DNA of 64,000 bases from Amycolatopsis sulphurea (GTDB lineage Bacteria; Actinomycetota; Actinomycetes; Mycobacteriales; Pseudonocardiaceae): positions 2,790,001 to 2,854,000 of the forward strand of contig NZ_PDJK01000002.1 of assembly GCF_002564045.1 (NCBI RefSeq), in the 5' to 3' direction. Every line of letters begins with the position of its first letter. Within the stretch, counting starts at the first letter, position 1. The notes beneath the pieces were generated by a model that was not told where the DNA came from, ran no database searches, and worked only from the letters and a program-made list of their open reading frames with translations. A program made the position numbers and the translations under genes. Of the stretch, positions 58,158 to 64,000 are shown piece after piece.

Positions 58158-58982
58158 GTGGATCGGCCGCGTGAGTTCGTCTTCGACATCCCTGCCCGCC
58201 CGGGCATCGCGATCCGGGACAACGCCGATGGCTCGCCGGTGCGGCCGAAGGATGCCGCGACGGTGATTCTGCTCCGCGACGCCGCGGATGGGCTGGAGGT
58301 TTTCCTGCAGCACCGCGTGCGCGGGATGGCGTTCGCCGGCGGGATGACCGTGTTTCCCGGCGGTGGTGTCGATCCGCGGGATGCCGACGCGTCCGTCGCT
58401 TGGGCCGGGCCGTCGCCGTCGTGGTGGGGCGAGCAGTTCGCGTGCGACGAGGGGCTCGCCCGTGCGCTGGTGTGCGGCGCGGTGCGGGAGACTTTCGAGG
58501 AGTCCGGCGTGCTGCTGGCCGGGACCGAGGACGCCGTGGTCGCCGACGTCGCTCCGTATCGCGAAGCGCGGAAAGCCTTGGAGCGCAGGGAAATCTCGCT
58601 CGCCGGGTTTCTCGCTGAGGCGGGCCTGACGCTGCGTGCGGACCTGCTGCGTCCGTACGCCCACTGGGTCACGCCGCGGGAAGAGCCGCGTCGTTACGAC
58701 ACCCGATTCTTCGTCGCGAAGCTCCCGGAGGGCCAACGTGCGGACGGCGCGACGTCCGAGGCCGACGCCGTGGGCTGGCAGCGTCCGGCCGCCGCGATCG
58801 CGGACGCGCGCGAAGGCCGCCGCGGGTTGATGCCGCCGACCTGGCTCACCTTGAACGAGCTGGAGGAGTTCGCCACCTCGGACGCCGCACTCGCACAAGC
58901 GCGCGAGATCGTGAAGACGGTCCCGAAACTGGTCCCCGACGGGGACCTGATCCGCGTCATCCTCGATCCGACGGAGGACTGA
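58158..58982 (+). CDS. NUDIX hydrolase family protein
   Basis: 274 residues. The second half of the NUDIX box, RETFEESG (R110-G117), is intact, and AFAGGMTVFPGGGVDP opens the domain. Between GGG and the box there is a roughly 38-residue insert, larger than in the standard 23-residue box. This layout matches the larger NUDIX proteins of actinobacteria (sometimes called RNA-pyrophosphate or CoA-type enzymes; not certain). GTG 58158 is exactly 7 nt after TATGTT, leaderless. The MBL gene starts one base after its stop. Confidence 0.88.
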   Translation: MDRPREFVFDIPARPGIAIRDNADGSPVRPKDAATVILLRDAADGLEVFLQHRVRGMAFAGGMTVFPGGGVDPRDADASVAWAGPSPSWWGEQFACDEGLARALVCGAVRETFEESGVLLAGTEDAVVADVAPYREARKALERREISLAGFLAEAGLTLRADLLRPYAHWVTPREEPRRYDTRFFVAKLPEGQRADGATSEADAVGWQRPAAAIADAREGRRGLMPPTWLTLNELEEFATSDAALAQAREIVKTVPKLVPDGDLIRVILDPTED

Positions 58983-59759
58983 ATGACCGCCCCCGCCTAC
59001 GGCGTGCTGCGCCGGGTTTCCGAGACGGCGTCGGTGCTGCTGGAGAACAACCCGTCCACCATGACGCTGGAGGGCACGAACAGCTGGGTGCTGCGTGCCC
59101 CGGAGGCGTCCGCGGGGGTGGTGGTCGTCGACCCGGGCTATCACGATCTGGACCACCTGGAGCGGCTGGCGGATGTCGGCGCGGTCGAGCTGATCCTGCT
59201 CACGCACCACCACCCCGACCACATCGAGGGCGCACCCTGGCTGGCCGAACGGACCGGCGCACCGGTCCGCGCGTTCGACGCGTCCCTGTGCCTCGGCGCG
59301 GACCCCTTCGCCGACGGCGACGTAGTGTCCGGCGGCGGCCTGGAATTCCGCGTACTGCACACCCCCGGGCACACCGACGACTCGGTCTCCTTGCACGTCG
59401 CGAACCAGATCCTGACCGGTGACACCATCCTCGGCCGCGGCACGACGGTTCTGCACGACCTCGGCGATTACCTCCGTTCGCTGCGCCGTCTGATCGACTT
59501 GCCCGCGGGTACCCCCGGCCTGCCCGGACACGGCCCGGAGCTGCCGGATCTGCCCGCCACCGCCCGGGAGTACCTCGCCCACCGGGAACAGAGGCTGGAC
59601 CAGGTGCGTTCGGCCTTGCAGGTGCTTGGCGCGGACGCGACACCACGACAGGTCGTGGAGATCGTCTACGCGGACGTCGACCAATCGCTCTGGCCGCCCG
59701 CCGAGGCGAGCGTGCAAGCCCAGCTGGCATACCTGCGTGCTTCGGAGGACGAACGATGA
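58983..59759 (+). CDS. MBL-fold metallo-hydrolase (Beta-lactamase-like, LACTB2 type)
   Basis: 258 residues. The metal motif is THHHPDHIEG (HHHPDH at 75-80), with VLHTPGHTDDSVSL and ILTGDTILGRG. A winged C-terminal part (QRLDQVRSALQVLGADATPR and VVEIVYADV) resembles the LACTB2-type RNA endonuclease-like proteins. It is the apparent equivalent of mycobacterial Rv3677c from recall. It shares an ATGA overlap with the glutaredoxin-like gene. Confidence 0.93.
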   Translation: MTAPAYGVLRRVSETASVLLENNPSTMTLEGTNSWVLRAPEASAGVVVVDPGYHDLDHLERLADVGAVELILLTHHHPDHIEGAPWLAERTGAPVRAFDASLCLGADPFADGDVVSGGGLEFRVLHTPGHTDDSVSLHVANQILTGDTILGRGTTVLHDLGDYLRSLRRLIDLPAGTPGLPGHGPELPDLPATAREYLAHREQRLDQVRSALQVLGADATPRQVVEIVYADVDQSLWPPAEASVQAQLAYLRASEDER

Positions 59760-60010
59760 CCAACGTCGAGGTCGAGTTCTACTGGCGGCCGGGCTGCCCC
59801 TTCAGCGAAGCATTGCACTCGCAACTGGTGGAGAGCGGCTTGGCCCTCCGGGAGATCAATATCTGGGCAGAGCCCGGTGCCGCCGAACGAGTTCGCGAAG
59901 TGGCCAACGGCAACGAAACCGTACCGACCGTGATCGTCGGCTCGTCGGCCCTGGTGAACCCGACCGTCGATGAGGTCCACGCCGCGGTGCGCGGGGAATC
60001 CGCAGCCTGA
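59756..60010 (+). CDS. Glutaredoxin-like protein with CPFS active site
   Basis: 84 residues in a glutaredoxin/mycoredoxin fold: EVEFYWRPGCPFSEALHSQL, INIWAEPGAAERVREVANGN, ETVPTVIVG with the cis-Pro. The active site reads C14-P-F-S17, so only one thiol is present, unlike CxxC mycoredoxins. It could act as a monothiol reductase of mycothiol mixed disulfides. ATG 59756 lies inside the MBL stop. Confidence 0.87.
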   Translation: MTNVEVEFYWRPGCPFSEALHSQLVESGLALREINIWAEPGAAERVREVANGNETVPTVIVGSSALVNPTVDEVHAAVRGESAA

Positions 60011-60539
60011 CCACTCGTTCCTGATCACCCCTTCCGGACCGCGGGCGCCCAGCCGCCCGACTACCGACGACCCGGCGACGGTCGGCGGTGCCAGCGGTGT
60101 CGGACCGGCCGGACTGGCGTGCCGCACGGACCGGGCCTGCACCAATCCCCCTGCGTCCATCGAGCTCGCGCCAGCCAGACCGCGCCAGCCAGGCTGCGCC
60201 AACCGGCTGCGAGCCAATCCGGCCCCACCCCGGTCGGCCCCGCCCAGATCCACGCCCGTCGATGCAGCCACGTCGACCCGTCCACGGGCCGTGCCGCGTC
60301 GGTCCTGCCACACCGACCGGCCGTGCTGGACCGCGCCATCGTCGTTCGTCGGGCGATTCGGCACCCGTCCGGCCCGATTCGGGGCACGACACAATCCGCA
60401 CTCGGCCATACAGCGGCGGAGCGTCTCCGGCAACCCGCCCGAGCACCACGGGGACAGCGAGGACCCTTGACGACCGCGGTGACATCGCTTCACTCCGTGT
60501 CCGCAACCTCCTTCCTCGGCAGGGCAACGCCCGGCGACG
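60011..60539. other. Intergenic region, no gene seen
   Basis: About 530 bp of Pro/Arg-codon-like GC-rich sequence with GCCAGCC and CGCCAACC near-repeats at 60160-60230. Open frames on both strands are low-complexity and overlap each other. Between a gene ending rightward and the broken clamp paralogue ending leftward. Confidence 0.6.
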
Positions 60540-61607
60540 TCACCTCGGCAGCATCGGCATCAGGTAGTACGTGAGGCCCACCTCCCTTCCTCGGCCGCGG
60601 TGAGGACGCAGGCCCGTCGCCCCGGCTGGATGGCCAGCCGGATCCGCTCACTGGTGAACGGGGCCAGGGCGTCCAGCAGGCGGCGGGCGTGGAAGGTGGG
60701 TGAGCTCCGGCCACCGCAAACGTTTGCCTTCAGGGTTTCCTCCGCCTCCCCGGGTGTCCTGGCGGGCGCTCGCGCGGCGGAGGTGGGCGTCCCCGACTTC
60801 GAGGGTGAGGATCCGGCGGTCGGCCGAATAGACCCCGACCCGCCGGACGGCGGCGGCGAGATCGCCGGCGTTCAGCTCCACCTCGGTGTCGACGGTGTTC
60901 GAGGGGATCGAGTCCTCGGACAGGAACCCGGCGTCGAGTACCGCGGTGGTGACGACACCGCCCGCCCAGCTGAGCACGAATCGTCCGGCGTCGGCGTGCA
61001 GCCCGAGAGTGCCGCGGCCGTGCCGGGTGGCCTCGGTCAGCGAGGCAGCCGGGACGAGGACGTCGGTCGGATCCCGTACCGCGTGCAACGGCAGCCGGGC
61101 CACGGCCATCCGGTATCGATCCGCTGCGGCCAGCCGCAGCTCCTCGCCGGCGGACTGCACCCGTACGCCGGTGAACAACAGCAACGGGTCGTCCCGCGCG
61201 GCGGTGCCCGCCACCGTGCGTACCGCGGAGGCCAGCACCGCACTATCCACTTCGGACAGTTTGGGTGGTGGGCCGGTGTCCTGGTGAAGATCCCGGTCCT
61301 GCAGCGGCAGCGCGAATCGCGCACCCTCCGTCCGTATCACCAGCCGGCTGCCTTCGACGACCAGCCGGGTCTGGTCGACGTCGAGCATCCGCAGCGTTTC
61401 GGCGAACGGCGCGGCCGGTACCAGCACCTCACCGTCGGTGTGCGTGGTCGCGGGACTGGTGAATCGCACGGCCAGCTCGTGGTCTCCGCCGGAGACCACG
61501 AGACCGCTTGCGCTCGCCCGCAAGCGCAGCCGAGCCTGCCGCGCGAGGAGTCGTACCGCGGCGTTCGTGACCGCTGCCAGCGGCCGCACGAGGGAGGTCA
61601 GATCCAT
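60540..61607 (-). pseudogene. DNA polymerase III beta-clamp (DnaN) paralogue, frameshifted near the 3' end
   Basis: From ATG 61607 the first frame gives about 290 residues of DnaN-type sequence: LLARQARLRLRASASGLVVS, VPAAPFAETLRML, LRLAAADRYRMAVARLPLHA and VELNAGDLAAAVRRVGVYSA. It then runs out of frame to a stop at 60648. An extra base near 60745-60755 shifts to EAEETLKANV ... PTFHARRLLDALAPFTSERI RLAIQPGRRA, and a missing base near 60580 restores the first frame for VGLTYYLMPMLPR and a stop at 60540. Two compensating indels about 55 codons apart break the last domain. Not the main replication clamp. Confidence 0.72.
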
Positions 61608-61712
61608 GCCGGCCAAGCTAGCGACAGCCACCGACAAAAGCTCGCGCCCGTTTTCGGAAATGCGTGCTGACCTGCGGAAAATTGACCGGAGCGAAAGGGA
61701 CCAATACTCCGC

Positions 61713-62978
61713 TCAGCCTCCGGTGGCGACCAGTTCGCCGCTGGGCGAACCGGCCGCCGCCGACGTCGGCCGCACCGTCTCGCGCAGAAGCCACACGAGC
61801 ACGGACAGGGCCACCCCGGCCACCCCACCGGCAAGGAACGCGACACCGATCCCAAAGTGCTCGACCAGGTATCCGCTCATCGACTGCCCGGCAGCGAGCC
61901 CCAGCGTGACCGCAGTCAGTACCCAGCCGAACGCTTCGGCCGCCGTGCCCGGCGGTGCCACGGCCTCGATCACCGCGGAGTGCGTAGTCGACTGCGGCGT
62001 GATCATCGCCCCCGCCAGCAGCATCACCAATGCCAGCGCCCACAACGACGACGGCAGCGCGAGCAACGCCACGAACGCACCGAAGCCGCTCAACAGGACC
62101 GGCAGTCGCAAGTTGAGTGCCCGTGGCCACGGGCGCAAGCTGTACGTCACGCCGAAGGCGACTGAGCTGATTGACCACGCAGACAGCAGTAGTCCGCTGA
62201 AGGACGTATGCCCGGCTTCTGTCGCTGCGGCGGGCACGGCGACCTCGACGAAGCCGATCACGAGGCCGAAGCCCAACGCCGCCAGCGCGAGCGTGCGCAT
62301 GCCCGACCCGGCCAGCGCGCCGAGCAAGGGCTTCTTCGCGTGCGGAGCGCGACCCCACGCGCGTACGACAGGGCTCAACGCGAACAGTATCGCCCCGATG
62401 ACCATCGTCGCGGCCCCGACGACCATGCCGGTGCCCGGCCACGGAGCGGTGATCAACAGGCCCGCGATGCCCGGCCCGAGGATGAAGAAGACCTCCATGC
62501 TGATGGCTTCGTAGGACAGCGCGGCGTTACGCGCCTGCCCTGCCGGTAGCAGCTTCGTCCAGAGCGCGCGCGAGGCGGAGCCGACCATCGGTTCCGACAG
62601 TCCCGTCGCGGCAGACAGCGCTACCAATACGAAGGTGGACGCGTGCGCCTCGATCGCGACGGCGAGCGCAGTCATCGACAGCGTCAGCAACGCGGCTACA
62701 ACCAGCAGGGGGCGCGTCGGCCCGAAGCGGTCGATCAGTCGTCCCTGGATCACCGCGCCGAGCGAGACGCCTGCGAGGGCGCTGGCGGAAACCAGCCCTG
62801 CGTCGGCGAACGAGCCGGTCTCGCGCTGTACGTAAAGCAGCGCCGAGATACCGACCATCGCGATCGGCAGCCGGGCCAGCGCCGAGGCTACGGCCGGACC
62901 TCGTGCGCCGGGTGCGGTCAGGGCGGCACGGTAGTCAGCGAGCGTGGTGCGGCCTTCGAGGTGAGCAGACTGGGACAC
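61713..62978 (-). CDS. MFS transporter
   Basis: A 421-residue, 12-segment major facilitator. Motif A is GAVIQGRLIDRFGPTRPLL; GPGIAGLLITAPWPG lies in segment 5, the place of an exporter-type motif C. It ends with Pro/Ser-rich ELVATGG. GTG 62978 is chosen, just after a run of operator-like half-sites with a TATGGC box between them. It is probably an efflux pump under a dedicated repressor; no regulator gene lies beside it in the window. Confidence 0.9.
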   Translation of the reverse strand: MSQSAHLEGRTTLADYRAALTAPGARGPAVASALARLPIAMVGISALLYVQRETGSFADAGLVSASALAGVSLGAVIQGRLIDRFGPTRPLLVVAALLTLSMTALAVAIEAHASTFVLVALSAATGLSEPMVGSASRALWTKLLPAGQARNAALSYEAISMEVFFILGPGIAGLLITAPWPGTGMVVGAATMVIGAILFALSPVVRAWGRAPHAKKPLLGALAGSGMRTLALAALGFGLVIGFVEVAVPAAATEAGHTSFSGLLLSAWSISSVAFGVTYSLRPWPRALNLRLPVLLSGFGAFVALLALPSSLWALALVMLLAGAMITPQSTTHSAVIEAVAPPGTAAEAFGWVLTAVTLGLAAGQSMSGYLVEHFGIGVAFLAGGVAGVALSVLVWLLRETVRPTSAAAGSPSGELVATGG

Positions 62979-62980
62979 AC

Positions 62981-63017
62981 GTACCAGTCTGCCATAAACT
63001 GGTACGTTGGTACCAGT
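62981..63017. promoter_or_regulatory. Operator-like dyads upstream of the MFS gene
   Basis: ACTGGTAC (62998-63005) and GTACCAGT (63010-63017) form a perfect 8-bp inverted repeat with a 4-bp spacer. A further GTACCAGT at 62981-62988 makes a second, facing pair across 9 bp. A minus-strand TATGGC (62996-62991) lies between, where bound protein would block transcription. The pattern suits a TetR-type repressor. Confidence 0.65.
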
Positions 63018-64000
63018 AAAGTGCCGGTCACGTGCGTCACCTTTGTGCCTGACGTGTGAAGTCTGCGCGCGACTCGTGTCCTGTCGTGCAGGAAGAAATG
63101 GCGTCGGTGCTGCGAGGCGAATCACTGAGGCGACCGTCGGGTGTGCAGGTGATCGCGGTTGATTCGGAACTCGGCCGGGACCGTGTGCCGATTGGGGATT
63201 TTGTTCCGTAAGAACAGCTTTTGGCATAGGCGGATGTGGCGATCGAGGTGGCTGCGCGCACATCCGGTGCTCGGCTCGTTGTCGTTCTGTCGGCGGAAAA
63301 ACTCGTGACGGGCCCGCTGTCGCGGAGTACCGTGAAGGTTCTCGGACGTAGTCCAGCCGCATCGTCGGCCGGCGATGCTCAGCTCTCTCTGCAGGGCTTG
63401 AAACGCCGGTTGTGGGGGCGGCTGGTCTCGATCCGGTAACGGCAGATGGATTTTCGATGAACTGGTGCAACTAATCCGCGGAGTCGGCGTCCTTGAGGGT
63501 GAATGGCCTTGAATTCGTGGGTAGCGGCCATGATGGTTGTACAACAGCACAGCACCCAGCTCCCTCCGGCATAAGGGTCGGGGCCTGGTCCGGAGGGCGG
63601 GGAGCGCGGGTCGTCGGGGGATGATCCGCGCACAGGCAAGGAGCCGGTGCGCCACGTCGGGGGTGGCGCCCGGCTCCTTGTCATTTTCCGCTCCGGGAGC
63701 CGGAGTGCGGGAAGGACACGGTGGGGCCGGGCAGATGCCGCACGTGTGGGGGACGAGGTCTCCGCGATCGGGGAAATCTCGGGTGTGGTCGTCACTGTGC
63801 GGGTTCGGCGGGGTGCCGGTGAGAAGGCGCAGGGCGTGGGGGAAATGCCGGGGCTGGGATGTCGGGGCAGGGAAATGTGGGGGCTGGGGATGTGGGGCGC
63901 GGAGCCCGGCTGAAGGCAGCGGCCGGGTGAGGAGAGTCTCTTGGGGGCTGATCCGGACGGTGGGGGCTGGCGTGCTCCACCTAAAAGAACCCGGACCGGG
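63018..64000. other. Terminal intergenic region, no gene recognised
   Basis: About 980 bp. The open frames here are low-complexity on one strand and mirror-image artefacts on the other. The only clear structure is the hairpin at 63638-63679. The last 150 bp is G-rich with GGGGCTGGGGATGTGGGG-like runs. A gene may begin beyond the window edge. Confidence 0.5.
63638..63679 (+). terminator. Strong hairpin followed by a T-rich stretch
   Basis: AAGGAGCCGG-TGCGCCAC pairs with GTGGCGC-CCGGCTCCTT with one bulge, followed by GTCATTTTCC. It is intrinsic-terminator-like, but no gene was seen just upstream on the plus strand; a short RNA could end here. Confidence 0.6.

Noticed and set aside
57707..59717. 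Long minus-strand frames through the hexamer array, with Gly-Thr and Gly-Lys repeats
   Set aside because: The repeats arise because a 6-bp unit stays open in every frame; the rest is antisense to the NUDIX and MBL genes.
63122..63655. A 177-codon minus-strand frame near the right edge
   Set aside because: Composition is Arg/His/Pro-rich, codon use is not gene-like, no domain or ribosome site is visible, and it includes the terminator hairpin surroundings.

Overview
This 64-kb window is a high-GC actinobacterial chromosome segment. The organism is most likely a member of the Pseudonocardiaceae, probably Amycolatopsis or a close relative (inference). Supporting signs are the conservon-type signalling genes, a WhiB4-like regulator next to two ArsA-like ATPases and a PonA2-like penicillin-binding protein, many GTG starts and leaderless genes, and an intergenic repeat family built on the palindrome GTGAAGGGGCCCTTCAC. 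Gene order in several blocks resembles Mycobacterium (recalled, not computed): dnaX / amidase / ybaB-recR; leuA / lysC-asd; and metallophosphoesterase / ponA2 / whiB4 / two ArsA-like ATPases / RidA / MBL hydrolase.

Layout. 1-6.5 kb holds a two-component system, a serine/threonine dehydratase and a degenerate conservon that ends inside the SRP RNA gene. 6.5-11.6 kb holds a spermidine-synthase-like protein and the DNA maintenance genes dnaX, ybaB and recR, with a cell-wall amidase between them. 11.6-18.9 kb is a surface-glycan block: NDP-sugar epimerase, two family-2 glycosyltransferases, flippase, large membrane protein, DUF2304 protein and a P-loop kinase that seems to start at CTG. 18.9-20.7 kb has no credible gene and is packed with repeats. 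20.7-26.6 kb is a complete peptide ABC importer operon. 26.6-36.7 kb carries DedA, an SDR enzyme, leuA with a probable leader peptide, a thiolase remnant, TetR, nitroreductase and the lysC-asd operon. 36.7-48.3 kb has RtcB, a lipoprotein, an MFS exporter, a secreted protein, an esterase, FMN reductase, Ohr, glutamate decarboxylase, an S9 peptidase, a methyltransferase and tRNA-Pro(CGG). 48.3-60.0 kb is the PonA2/WhiB4/ArsA-like block followed by RidA, two unrecognised proteins, NUDIX, MBL hydrolase and a glutaredoxin-like protein. 60.0-64.0 kb has a broken sliding-clamp paralogue, an MFS exporter with an operator-like dyad, and non-coding sequence.

The most unusual content is non-coding. A family of roughly 175-290-bp elements has terminal inverted repeats (CAGGGTcCCGGCAAAGT...) and carries the GGGCCC palindrome inside. 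One copy (35890-36128) is flanked by an exact 10-bp duplication and sits in the loop of what would otherwise be a perfect 16-bp terminator stem between asd and its convergent neighbour. The gene-free stretch at 19.0-20.4 kb has about 13 copies of a 14-bp motif, ATGGTCYGRACATC. Other points are a conservon lacking CvnC and its expected histidine, ten or so genes with a TANNNT -10 element about 7 nt before the start codon, a (CTTGCC)8(CGTGCC)11 hexamer array, and several frameshifted genes. All functional calls are from reading the sequence; no database search was run.
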